A stretch of 9,867 nt of DNA from the NCBI GenBank assembly GCA_950075905.1, contig CATMVR010000121.1:1-9867 (forward strand). The letters run 5' to 3'. The stretch is from an uncultured Persicitalea sp. (GTDB lineage: Bacteria; Bacteroidota; Bacteroidia; Cytophagales; Spirosomataceae). The position numbers were made by a program, and so were the translations under genes. This document shows positions 1-6,820 of this stretch, one piece after another (the stretch's first letter is position 1; each line of letters opens with the position of its first letter). The notes under the pieces were generated by a model. That model did not search any database. It was given only the letters and a program-made list of their open reading frames with translations, and was not told where the DNA came from.

Positions 1-12
1 GGGGGAGGAGGC

Positions 13-148
13 AGTCGGCTATCGGCGGTCGGCCATCGGCTTTTCGATTGCTTGTCCTTCCGCTGCATAGTCCTGACACCAGATTTGTACTTGAATTGAA
101 AAAAGAAAATAAACAAAAAGGCCGACCGCTGAAAGCCGATAGCCAAAC
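13..148. repeat. Inverted pair of 7-nt tandem arrays upstream of the adaptor gene
   Basis: Positions 13-40 are four consecutive 7-mers of the form NNTCGGC (AG, TA, GG and CA as the variable pair). Positions 121-144 carry the reverse-complement unit GCCGANN in the same 7-nt register (GCCGACC, a degenerate GCTGAAA, GCCGATA, then GCC). Exact pairings include 17-26 with 135-144 and 26-34 with 120-128. About 80 nt of A-rich, non-coding sequence lies between the arms, and the right arm ends about 30 nt before the adaptor start codon. The stretch 1-174 contains no gene, and I see no convincing TAnnTTTG promoter in it. The arms could form a large hairpin in the mRNA leader. Its function is unknown; the same design with a different unit recurs before the permease gene. 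Confidence 0.75.
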
Positions 149-174
149 CAAAACCAAGAATTAGCACCTATATC

Positions 175-1311
175 ATGAAAACAAAGAATATTGCCGTCGC
201 CGCCCTTGCCGCTTTTATACTGGTAGCCTGCGGAGGCGAAAACAAAGAAGGACTGGCCGGAAAACAGGAAGAACTAGCCAAGCTGAAAAGCGAGCAAAGC
301 GAACTGAACCAGAAAATAAAAACGCTGGAAACCGAAATCGCTAAACTCGATACGACTAGCAAACAGGAGGATCGGGCCAAAGCAGTGGTAGTATCGCCGC
401 TATTGACCGAGAATTTTAAGCACTACGTGGAAGTACAGGGTACCGTAGACGCCAAGAATACCGTAATGGTAAGCCCAAAAACGGGTGGCGTACTTACGGC
501 CGTGTACGTGAAAGAAGGCGACAACGTACGGCAGGGTACCGTCATGGCCAAAATCGACAACAGCATTCTGCGGGAGTCGATCGAGGAAGTGAAAAATCAG
601 CTTTCGCTGGCTACCACTGTGTACGAAAAGCAAGCCCGTCTGTGGGAGCAGAAAATCGGTACCGAAATTCAGTACTTACAGGCTAAGAACAATAAGGAAG
701 CGCTCGAAAAGAAACTAACTACCCTGAATACGCAGCTCGGTCAGGCCAACATCACGGCTCCCATCAGCGGGGTGGTAGATCAGGTGATTGCCAGGGTAGG
801 TGAAATGGCTTCGCCGGGTATGCCGGTAGCTCGGGTAGTAAACCTGAGCAATCTGAAAGTGGTGGCCAAAGTAGCCGATAGCTACGCGGCCAGTGTACGC
901 AAGGGCGACGAGGTGATCATCAAGTTTCCCGACCTGAATCAGGAGTACAAGGCGCGGGTTTCGTTTGTGAGCACCACGGTAGATCCCCTCAGCCGGACGT
1001 TCCGGATCGAGGCCAACTTACCTTCGAGCAGCGCCCTCAAACCCAACATGCTGGCTCAGGTACAGATCAACGACGCCAGCCGCAACGACGCCATCGTGAT
1101 TGACCAGAACCTGGTGCAAAGCACCGAGAAAGGGCAGGTAGTATACGTAACGGCAACCGAAGGAAACCGCAGGGTAGCGCAGGCCAAGACCGTCAAGACC
1201 GGTCTTAGCTACAACGGCAAAGTGGAGATTCTGGAAGGTTTGAAAGCGGGTGATCAGCTCATCACGCAAGGGTACCAGGAAGTAGCCGACGGACAGGTTA
1301 TATCGTTCTAA
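175..1311 (+). CDS. RND efflux periplasmic adaptor subunit (membrane fusion lipoprotein)
   Basis: This is the periplasmic adaptor that would link the RND permease encoded downstream to an outer-membrane channel. The 378-aa protein starts with a lipoprotein signal peptide: a Lys-containing N-terminus, an Ala-rich hydrophobic core and a lipobox LVAC with the lipidated Cys at residue 19. Residues about 27-63 form a charged heptad-like coiled coil before the core fold. A biotinyl-lipoyl-like half follows around residues 95-125 (PKTGGVL, VKEGDNVRQG), then an alpha-hairpin (about 125-180). The second lipoyl half contains ITAPISGVVDQ, and beta-barrel and membrane-proximal domains end in EGLKAGDQLITQG. 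Order and length fit the HlyD/AcrA-type family. The permease gene is 203 nt downstream on the same strand. No outer-membrane partner is visible; it may lie upstream. No Shine-Dalgarno sequence is seen, as is usual in Bacteroidota. Substrate cannot be inferred. Confidence 0.93.
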   Translation: MKTKNIAVAALAAFILVACGGENKEGLAGKQEELAKLKSEQSELNQKIKTLETEIAKLDTTSKQEDRAKAVVVSPLLTENFKHYVEVQGTVDAKNTVMVSPKTGGVLTAVYVKEGDNVRQGTVMAKIDNSILRESIEEVKNQLSLATTVYEKQARLWEQKIGTEIQYLQAKNNKEALEKKLTTLNTQLGQANITAPISGVVDQVIARVGEMASPGMPVARVVNLSNLKVVAKVADSYAASVRKGDEVIIKFPDLNQEYKARVSFVSTTVDPLSRTFRIEANLPSSSALKPNMLAQVQINDASRNDAIVIDQNLVQSTEKGQVVYVTATEGNRRVAQAKTVKTGLSYNGKVEILEGLKAGDQLITQGYQEVADGQVISF

Positions 1312-1320
1312 AACCAATTG

Positions 1321-1514
1321 TGAATGAGTGAATGAGTGATTGAGTGAATAAAAATATTTAGAGCAAGGAGATTTTCTCTTTCTCTAGACTACTACCACTA
1401 CTCGATTACTTATTCAATCTCAGCGGAGGCGGACGCCACGCGATCGGAGTGAGTGAACAATTCAATTACTCTGAAAAACATTCACTCATTCACTCAATCA
1501 CTCAATCACTCATT
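1321..1514. repeat. Inverted pair of 8-nt tandem arrays between adaptor and permease genes
   Basis: Positions 1321-1349 are tandem TGAWTGAG octamers (W = A or T). Positions 1479-1514 are four copies of CAWTCACT plus CATT, which is the same unit on the other strand. A perfect 17-bp inverted match joins 1331-1347 to 1498-1514, and more pairing is possible in shifted registers. The right arm ends at the base before the ATG of the permease gene at 1515. The roughly 130 nt between the arms hold no gene I can support. If transcribed with the operon, the arms would fold into a long stem that places the permease start codon at its base. It parallels the 7-nt inverted arrays upstream of the adaptor. 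Function unknown. Confidence 0.8.
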
Positions 1515-4500
1515 ATGAAACAGGATCACAACCTTGACGATCACAAAACCCTGAGCTTCACGAACTGGTGCGTGGAGAACCGGACGACGATCTACATCTT
1601 TACCTTCATCATTACCCTGGCCGGTTGGATGGTATACAATAACCTGCCCAAAGAGCAGTTTCCGGATATCAAGATACCGCAGGTGTACATCAACACCGTG
1701 TATTTTGGCACGGCTCCCGCCGATGTGGAGAATACCATCAACAAGCCCATCGAGAAACAGCTGAAATCCATCTCGGGCGTGAAACGGATCAAATCCAACG
1801 CCTTGCAGGATGTATCGGTGATTCTGGTGGAGTTTAACCCCGACGTAAACGTCTCGGACGCCTTGCAGCGGGTACGCGACGCTTTGGACAAAGCCAAGCG
1901 CGACCTGCCTCAGAAGCTCGACTCCGGCCCCACGGCGCAGGACGTGAACTTTTCGGAGTTTCCGATCATGAACATCAACATTGCCGGTAACTACTCCCTC
2001 AAACAACTGAAAGAGTACGCCGAAGACTTGCAGGACGCCATCGAAGGAATGACCGAAATCAGCCGCGTGGATATTGTGGGGGCACTCAACAGGGAGATTC
2101 AGATCAACGTGGATCTGCCCCGCATGCAGGCCGCCGGTCTTACTTTTTATGACATACAAGCTGCCGTACAGGGCGAAAACGTAAACGTGTCGGGCGGCGA
2201 GCTGCCCGTCGATGGCGTGCGCCGGACGCTGCGCGTGCAGGGTGAGTTTTCAGACGTCAGTCAGATAGCCGACCTGCGCATCCGTACCAGCACCGGCGCG
2301 GTGCTGCGCCTGGGCGACGTAGCCGACGTGCGCGACAGCTTTGAAGAGCAGCAGGATTTTGCCCGGCTTGATAACAAGTCGGTCGTAACCCTGAACGTCA
2401 TCAAGCGGGCGGGTGCCAACCTCGTGGAGGCAGCAGATAATATTGAGGAGACCATTGCCGACTACCAGGAAACCCGCTTTCCGCAGGGATTGGACATCCG
2501 GATCACGGCCGATCAGTCGGAGCGTACCCGCGCCGAGCTGCACGACCTCGTGAACACCGTAGTACTGGGCTTTATCTTCGTAGTACTGATCCTGATGTTC
2601 TTCATGGGGGTAGCCGACGCTATTTTCGTAGGTCTTTCGATACCTCTGTCAGCTTTGGTAGCCTTCGTGCTTATGCCCATCATTGGCCCCGTCGTTGGTA
2701 CGGCGTTTACGCTCAATACGATTGTGCTCTTCGCGTTTTTGCTGGGGATCGGTCTCGTGGTAGACGACGCCGTGGTAGTGATCGAAAACACCCACCGGCT
2801 ATTTAACCAACACAAAGACTGGACCATCAAGCAAGCCGTGAAAGCCGCCGCCGGCGAGGTATTCGTGCCCGTAGTATCCGGTACGCTTACTACCATTGCG
2901 CCCTTCTTCCCGTTGCTGTTCTGGCCGGGTATTGTGGGTGAGTTTATGAAATTCCTGCCCCTTACCCTGATCCTGACCCTGATGTCGTCACTCTTCGTGG
3001 CCTACGTCATGAACCCCGTTTTTGCGGTATCGTTCATGAAGCGGCACGACGACACCAAGGAGAAGCATCAGGAGAAAAGCTTCAAGGATATCCGCCGGCC
3101 AATTATTGTTTTGGGAGCTGCCGCCTTTATCGGCTACTTCATCGATCGCGGTATCGGCAACTTCCTGGTCTTTATTCTGGCGCTGTACGTATTCAACTAC
3201 TACATCCTGACGCCCAAAATTCTGGTACCTTTCCAGGATCGCTTCCTGCCCGCCCTGCGCGACAACTACCGGAAGCTCATTACCTGGCTTATCAAAGGAT
3301 GGCGTCCGGTATGGGCCATTGCTGCCGTGTTTGCCTTACTTGTATTTACCTTCGTGCTTACGGGCATTGTGCAGCCCAAGGTGATCTTTTTCCCCAGCGG
3401 CGATCCTGACTACGTATATGTCTATAACAAACTACCCATCGGTACCGACGCCCGTGTGACGGACTCCGTTACGAAGGTGATCGAGAAGAAGGTATTTACG
3501 GTATTGGAAAAAGAAAACGCCATGGGCATGGTGAACTCGGTGATCTCCAACGTAGGTAAAAACGCCGGCGACCCCACCAACCCCGACCGCGCCGCCACGC
3601 CGCACAAATCCAAAGTGACCGTGGCCTTCGTGAAAAACGAGGAACGCGACGGCCGCTCCACGCAGGAAATTCTGCTCAAAGTTCGTGAGGCTCTGGGAGG
3701 AATACCTGGTGCCGAAATATCTGTGGAACGCGAAAGCACCGGCCCGCCGACGGGCAAGCCCATTGCCATCGAAATATCGGGCGATGAGTTTGCCACCCTG
3801 CAAAAACTCGAAAAAGACGTGCTGCAAAAGGTACAGCAGTCGGGTATTCAGGGCATTGATCAGCTCCGCTCCGACCTCGTGACCAACAAGCCTGAAATCA
3901 CGATCAACATCAACCGCGACAAAGCGCAGCGCGAAGGCATCAGCTCGCAGCAGATTGCCCTGGCCGTACGCACGGCCCTGTTTGGCACGGAGGTATCCAA
4001 GTTCCGCGATACCGAAGACGAGTACCCCATCATGGTACGTCTCAAAAAAGACGACCGCGATCAGATCGAGCGGCTGCTGAGCCTCAACATCGTGTACCGC
4101 GACATGAACTCCGGCGGTGCCCTGCGGCAGGTACCTATCTCGTCTGTGGCGGATATCAACTACTCCACCACGTTCAGTCAGATCAACCGCAAAGATCAGG
4201 AGCGCATCGTGACGCTGAGCTCCGACGTACTGCCCGGCTACAACGCCAACGAAATCGTGGCGCAGATTCAGCAACTGGTGAATGACATCGAAGTACCCAA
4301 CGGCTATACCGTAAAAATGGGCGGCGAGCAGGAAGATCAGGAAGAATCCATGACCTTCCTCATCAGTGCGTTTGGGGCGGCTATCCTGCTGATTTACCTT
4401 ATTCTGGCCACGCAGTTCAACTCTGTGGTGAAGCCCTTCATCATCTTCTTCACTATTCTGCTGTCGCTGATTGGCGTACTACTCGGCTTCATGGCCCTGG

Positions 4501-4964
4501 GCAAAACGTTCTCCGTCATCATGTCGGGAGTAGGGATCATCGCCCTCGCGGGCATCGTGGTGAAAAACGGGATCCTGCTCATCGAGTTTATCGACGAGCT
4601 ACGGGAAAGAGGGTACCCGCTGCGCGAAGCCATCATCGAAGGCGGGGCCATCCGTCTCAACCCCGTACTGCTCACCGCTTCGGCGGCCGTACTGGGCCTG
4701 ATTCCGCTAGCCGCTGGCCTGACCATCGACTTCGTGACGCTCTTCCGTGACTTTAACCCCAATGTGGTCATTGGCGGCGACAGCGCGGTGTTCTGGAACA
4801 TCCTGGCCTGGACCATCATCCTGGGTCTGACCTTCTCAACGGTACTTACCCTGGTGATTGTACCCTGTATGTACTACGTCAACGAGCGGGTACGCGAGAA
4901 ATGGTTCGGCAAGAAACTGGATACCAAACCCGAAGAAAAGACGTTAGAAATAGAAACAGTGTAG
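1515..4964 (+). CDS. RND efflux transporter permease subunit (AcrB/HAE1-like), with two extra central membrane segments
   Basis: Proton-driven inner-membrane pump of the resistance-nodulation-division superfamily. I start it at ATG 1515, giving 1149 aa. The frame stays open upstream to a GTG at 1449, but that extension only translates the octamer repeat, and residues from 1515 on match a normal RND N-terminus: a short cytoplasmic stretch, a first membrane helix, then PKEQFPDIKIPQV. The proton-relay pair Asp417-Asp418 sits in LVVDDAVVVIEN of the fourth transmembrane helix, matching the AcrB pair. Large periplasmic porter/docking loops follow helix 1 and the mid-protein helix. Residues about 530-575 form an insertion with two hydrophobic segments absent from AcrB-type pumps, which explains the length above the usual 1030-1050 aa. 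This layout is common in Bacteroidota pumps. The gene ends 22 nt before a strong terminator stem. Substrate is unknown; the type fits small-molecule rather than metal export. Confidence 0.95.
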   Translation: MKQDHNLDDHKTLSFTNWCVENRTTIYIFTFIITLAGWMVYNNLPKEQFPDIKIPQVYINTVYFGTAPADVENTINKPIEKQLKSISGVKRIKSNALQDVSVILVEFNPDVNVSDALQRVRDALDKAKRDLPQKLDSGPTAQDVNFSEFPIMNINIAGNYSLKQLKEYAEDLQDAIEGMTEISRVDIVGALNREIQINVDLPRMQAAGLTFYDIQAAVQGENVNVSGGELPVDGVRRTLRVQGEFSDVSQIADLRIRTSTGAVLRLGDVADVRDSFEEQQDFARLDNKSVVTLNVIKRAGANLVEAADNIEETIADYQETRFPQGLDIRITADQSERTRAELHDLVNTVVLGFIFVVLILMFFMGVADAIFVGLSIPLSALVAFVLMPIIGPVVGTAFTLNTIVLFAFLLGIGLVVDDAVVVIENTHRLFNQHKDWTIKQAVKAAAGEVFVPVVSGTLTTIAPFFPLLFWPGIVGEFMKFLPLTLILTLMSSLFVAYVMNPVFAVSFMKRHDDTKEKHQEKSFKDIRRPIIVLGAAAFIGYFIDRGIGNFLVFILALYVFNYYILTPKILVPFQDRFLPALRDNYRKLITWLIKGWRPVWAIAAVFALLVFTFVLTGIVQPKVIFFPSGDPDYVYVYNKLPIGTDARVTDSVTKVIEKKVFTVLEKENAMGMVNSVISNVGKNAGDPTNPDRAATPHKSKVTVAFVKNEERDGRSTQEILLKVREALGGIPGAEISVERESTGPPTGKPIAIEISGDEFATLQKLEKDVLQKVQQSGIQGIDQLRSDLVTNKPEITININRDKAQREGISSQQIALAVRTALFGTEVSKFRDTEDEYPIMVRLKKDDRDQIERLLSLNIVYRDMNSGGALRQVPISSVADINYSTTFSQINRKDQERIVTLSSDVLPGYNANEIVAQIQQLVNDIEVPNGYTVKMGGEQEDQEESMTFLISAFGAAILLIYLILATQFNSVVKPFIIFFTILLSLIGVLLGFMALGKTFSVIMSGVGIIALAGIVVKNGILLIEFIDELRERGYPLREAIIEGGAIRLNPVLLTASAAVLGLIPLAAGLTIDFVTLFRDFNPNVVIGGDSAVFWNILAWTIILGLTFSTVLTLVIVPCMYYVNERVREKWFGKKLDTKPEEKTLEIETV

Positions 4965-4985
4965 AGTAGTTTTTTGGTTAAAAGC

Positions 4986-5027
4986 AAAGCGCCGGACGAT
5001 ATCGATCGATCCGGCGCTTTCTTTTTT
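4986..5027 (+). terminator. Intrinsic terminator of the efflux operon
   Basis: A perfect 11-bp GC-rich stem (4986-4996 with 5010-5020, core GCGCCGGA/TCCGGCGC) encloses a 13-nt loop, and the run TTTCTTTTTT follows. It lies 22 nt after the permease stop codon. It separates the efflux genes from the toxin-antitoxin region and supports calling the next genes a new transcription unit. Confidence 0.9.
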
Positions 5028-5060
5028 GGGGGAGGAGGTTTACAACACACATTCAAACGT

Positions 5061-5091
5061 TTTGTTCTCTGACCAAAATTCGATATTTTTG
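5061..5091 (+). promoter_or_regulatory. Bacteroidota-type promoter of the vapBC-like module
   Basis: TTTG at 5061-5064 (-33 box) is separated by 19 nt from TATTTTTG at 5084-5091 (-7 box, consensus TAnnTTTG). The predicted transcript would begin near 5098, leaving a short leader before the ATG at 5110. This also argues against the more upstream in-frame ATG at 5026, which lies before the promoter. Confidence 0.75.
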
Positions 5092-5093
5092 GT
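5072..5093. promoter_or_regulatory. Putative operator: palindrome over the -7 box of the vapBC-like promoter
   Basis: ACCAAAA (5072-5078) and TTTTGGT (5087-5093) are perfect 7-bp inverted arms around an 8-nt centre, and the right arm overlaps the -7 box. VapB-type antitoxins, alone or bound to the toxin, usually repress their own promoter by binding such palindromes. The site assignment is inferred from position and symmetry only. Confidence 0.5.
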
Positions 5094-5109
5094 TAAACAG
5101 CGAACTATC

Positions 5110-5283
5110 ATGATTATTACCATCAAACCCGGCAAAAGAAACCAAGACCTATCAGACGCAGTGGAGAAGATTAAAAAAAACTCTTCTACTAAAACTTTCG
5201 ATGCTTATAAGTACCTCGGAAAATTAAAAAAGGAAGTAAATGCTCTCGACTTCCAGGAAAAAGCGCGAGATGAGTGGAACTAA
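5110..5283 (+). CDS. VapB-like antitoxin, small hypothetical protein upstream of a PIN toxin
   Basis: A 57-aa protein beginning MIITIKPG. It is called an antitoxin mainly from its place: a small gene in front of a PIN-domain toxin gene, overlapping it by 14 nt, with its own promoter and candidate operator just upstream. The first few residues look like a beta strand, as in dimeric DNA-binding N-termini of many antitoxins. The rest is Lys/Glu-rich and probably helical, ending in ARDEWN, typical of a disordered toxin-wrapping tail. I do not recognise a specific antitoxin fold family (AbrB, RHH, Phd or other). The start at 5110 is chosen because an in-frame ATG at 5026 lies upstream of the promoter and would prefix unrelated sequence running out of the terminator. 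Confidence 0.75.
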   Translation: MIITIKPGKRNQDLSDAVEKIKKNSSTKTFDAYKYLGKLKKEVNALDFQEKARDEWN

Positions 5284-5650
5284 GCTGTTGATAGATACGA
5301 ACGTATTCATTCGCCTTTTCGAAGGGGATGATGAGGTAGCTGCTCTTCTTCATAATAATCATCTCTTTGTCTCTGTCATTACGGAGATGGAGCTGCTTGG
5401 TTTCTTCGAAATTTCAGAAGACGACAAACTATTCTACCAGGCCGTTTTAAATGATTGTAGCCTGGTGGAACTAAATCAATCCGTAAAAGAACGCACCATC
5501 TCTCTGAAACAACAATATAAAGTCAGATTACCTGATGCTATCATCGCCGCTACTGCTGATTACCTGAATATTCCGCTACTTACGTTTGACAAAGGCTTCT
5601 CCAAATTCAAAGACATTGATGTTTTGCTATTAGAGATTCCTCGCACTTGA
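5270..5650 (+). CDS. vapC: VapC-like PIN-domain ribonuclease toxin
   Basis: A 126-aa PIN-domain protein, the usual length for VapC toxins, which are Mg2+-dependent endoribonucleases that stop growth by cutting tRNA or rRNA. The acidic catalytic set is complete: Asp9 in LLIDTNVFIRLF, Glu41 in SVITEMELLGF, Asp89 in RLPDAIIAATA and Asp107 in LLTFDKGF. The ATG at 5270 gives a normal family N-terminus and a 14-nt overlap with the antitoxin stop, suggesting translational coupling. An in-frame ATG at 5240 would add ten residues not typical of the fold. The toxin appears intact and potentially active. The RNA target cannot be predicted from sequence alone. Confidence 0.92.
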   Translation: MSGTKLLIDTNVFIRLFEGDDEVAALLHNNHLFVSVITEMELLGFFEISEDDKLFYQAVLNDCSLVELNQSVKERTISLKQQYKVRLPDAIIAATADYLNIPLLTFDKGFSKFKDIDVLLLEIPRT

Positions 5651-5740
5651 CAATAAAAAAATACCTGGAGGCAGGAATCTGCTTGATTCTACCAACTGGA
5701 CGTAACCTGTATCCTCACCCTCGCTTCGCAGCGAAAGGAT

Positions 5741-5770
5741 GAAAAATTAACTGCTCCTTGTCGGAGTAGT
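5741..5770 (-). terminator. Candidate terminator of the Xre-RES operon in the convergent intergenic region
   Basis: On the minus strand, 5770-5750 forms an 8-bp stem with one G-U pair and a 5-nt loop, followed by TTAATTTTTC. It begins about 18 nt beyond the RES stop codon. The T tract is interrupted, so this is only a candidate. The rest of the 5651-5787 gap holds a weak 5-bp hairpin at 5674-5690 and another at 5721-5734, but no gene and no clear terminator for the + strand toxin gene. Confidence 0.45.
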
Positions 5771-5787
5771 CAACATTTAAATATGGT

Positions 5788-6240
5788 TTAAAGCAGCCTC
5801 TCATCCCAGAAATAATCTTCTGTCCTTACCAAACGTACCTTGTGGGGAAATTCAGGATGTTCGGTATTGATCATATAATTATATTCCAGAGGAATTACCG
5901 CAGAGGGTACCTTCAAAACCAGTGACTCCCGGGCACTGTACCACTCAGAACCTATGGTTTGCAAGACAGCATAGGCCGCCAACGAGCGCCAGTTGGCTGG
6001 CAGGTCTTTTAGATGGATTTGCTTCGTCAAATAATCGTCATCCGCGATGGAAATAACCATTACTTTGTAGGGTACTACCGGCTTTACGGCACCTTTGTGG
6101 ACAACCAATTCCAAGGTAGACAAAGACCGTGACGACCCGGCATACAGCACATACTGACCTTTGGCGTTCCACCGGTTGGCGCTGCCGGAGGAAGAGAGTG
6201 TCCGCGCATAGGCTTCACTTGAAATTCTGAACACTTCCAT
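5788..6240 (-). CDS. res: RES-domain toxin (NAD+-degrading) of an Xre-RES toxin-antitoxin module
   Basis: A 150-aa RES-domain protein. The family is named for conserved Arg, Glu and Ser residues, seen here as Arg23 in NRWN, Glu44 in STLELVVH and Ser113 in KVPSAVIPLEYN. Tyr33 in YVLYAG is also in the family position. Characterised members (for example MbcT of Mycobacterium tuberculosis and Res of Pseudomonas putida) deplete NAD+ by hydrolysis or phosphorolysis, halting growth. Length and motif order fit an intact toxin. Its start lies 2 nt after the antitoxin stop, so the two are certainly cotranscribed and probably translationally coupled. It runs convergently towards the VapC-like gene. The specific NAD+ chemistry here is inferred from the family. 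Confidence 0.9.
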   Translation of the reverse strand: MEVFRISSEAYARTLSSSGSANRWNAKGQYVLYAGSSRSLSTLELVVHKGAVKPVVPYKVMVISIADDDYLTKQIHLKDLPANWRSLAAYAVLQTIGSEWYSARESLVLKVPSAVIPLEYNYMINTEHPEFPHKVRLVRTEDYFWDERLL

Positions 6241-6242
6241 CC

Positions 6243-6677
6243 CTACACATTATCGCCATATTCCATAGCCGTGAGCCGGTCATCAATAAATTTAATCCCG
6301 GTGATTGTATTCAGGAAAGAAATGGGGCTTTTGTAATCAAGATAAAAGTTTTCCAGATATAGCCACTTCTCAAATTCTTCCATAGAGCCGAAAACAGACA
6401 CACCATGCTTCATCAACGATAGCAGTACGAGTACCTGTTCTTTCACATTTTCCTTTACGGCGCTTTGCGGCTTTTTATACTCCCGAAACGTTTTCACACT
6501 GATACCCAACCAGTCTGCCAGCACCTCATCATTGAAGTCAGTGAGGGTTTTTAATGCGTTTACGTGCTGCCAGCTAATGTCCGTACTATACAGCAAGTGC
6601 AGGATTTCGGCATCGCTGATATGTCCCGGTACTTCCTCCAGAATAGCGTTCTCTGTGTTTTCTCCTGCTAGGGTCAT
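6243..6677 (-). CDS. xre: Xre/MbcA/ParS-family antitoxin (DUF2384 C-terminus)
   Basis: A 144-aa antitoxin partner of the RES toxin. Residues about 50-68 hold a helix-turn-helix (DEVLADWLGISVKTFREY) of the Xre-like N-terminal domain. Residues about 74-144 form the toxin-binding C-terminal domain known as DUF2384/MbcA-ParS, recognisable by VFGSMEEFEKWL, then PISFLNTITG and the final MEYG. Family members bind RES toxins, block the NAD+ site and repress their own operon. The start at 6677 is supported by a good promoter 16-53 nt upstream and by normal family length. It precedes the toxin gene with a 2-nt gap, the usual order. Confidence 0.9.
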   Translation of the reverse strand: MTLAGENTENAILEEVPGHISDAEILHLLYSTDISWQHVNALKTLTDFNDEVLADWLGISVKTFREYKKPQSAVKENVKEQVLVLLSLMKHGVSVFGSMEEFEKWLYLENFYLDYKSPISFLNTITGIKFIDDRLTAMEYGDNV

Positions 6678-6697
6678 CCTTGTGTACTTTTGATATA

Positions 6698-6709
6698 CTA
6701 CAAATGTAG
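6698..6709. promoter_or_regulatory. Putative operator: palindrome covering the -7 box of the Xre-RES promoter
   Basis: CTACA and TGTAG are perfect 5-bp inverted arms around 2 nt, and the palindrome completely covers the -7 box. An Xre-type dimer bound here would block RNA polymerase, matching the known autoregulation of this antitoxin family. The assignment rests on symmetry and position only. Confidence 0.5.
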
Positions 6710-6730
6710 GTAAAAACTCTCTTGTTCAAA
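6701..6730 (-). promoter_or_regulatory. Bacteroidota-type promoter of the Xre-RES operon
   Basis: Read on the minus strand, TTTG (6730-6727) is followed after 18 nt by TACATTTG (6708-6701), a full match to TAnnTTTG. The transcript would start around 6694, giving a leader of roughly 17 nt before the antitoxin ATG at 6677. Confidence 0.75.
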
Positions 6731-6820
6731 GGCATTTTTACCCCTATTTGGTTCATTCATGATATATAGTTAATTGTCAGTGTAATTCACTTTGTCAGCA
6801 GAAGTAAAAGGTGCTATCCC

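Noticed and set aside
41..174. Promoter for the adaptor gene
   Set aside because: The best TTG/TAnnTTTG-like pair (48-50 and 68-75) has two mismatches in the -7 box and 17-nt spacing; too weak to call. Transcription may come from upstream of the window.
1449..1514. GTG at 1449 as the permease start (22 extra residues)
   Set aside because: The extension translates the octamer repeat arm and gives residues unlike an RND N-terminus; ATG 1515 gives a standard start.
3432..4274. 280-codon open frame on the minus strand inside the permease gene
   Set aside because: It is antisense to a clearly conserved RND coding sequence, has no recognisable domain, and reflects the codon bias of the + strand gene. 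The same holds for the 217-codon minus frame at 1506-2159.
5026..5109. ATG at 5026 as the antitoxin start
   Set aside because: It lies immediately after the terminator T tract and upstream of a well-formed promoter whose predicted transcript begins near 5098.
5674..5734. Hairpins at 5674-5690 and 5721-5734 as terminators of the VapC-like gene
   Set aside because: Stems are only about 5 bp and no T tract follows on the + strand.
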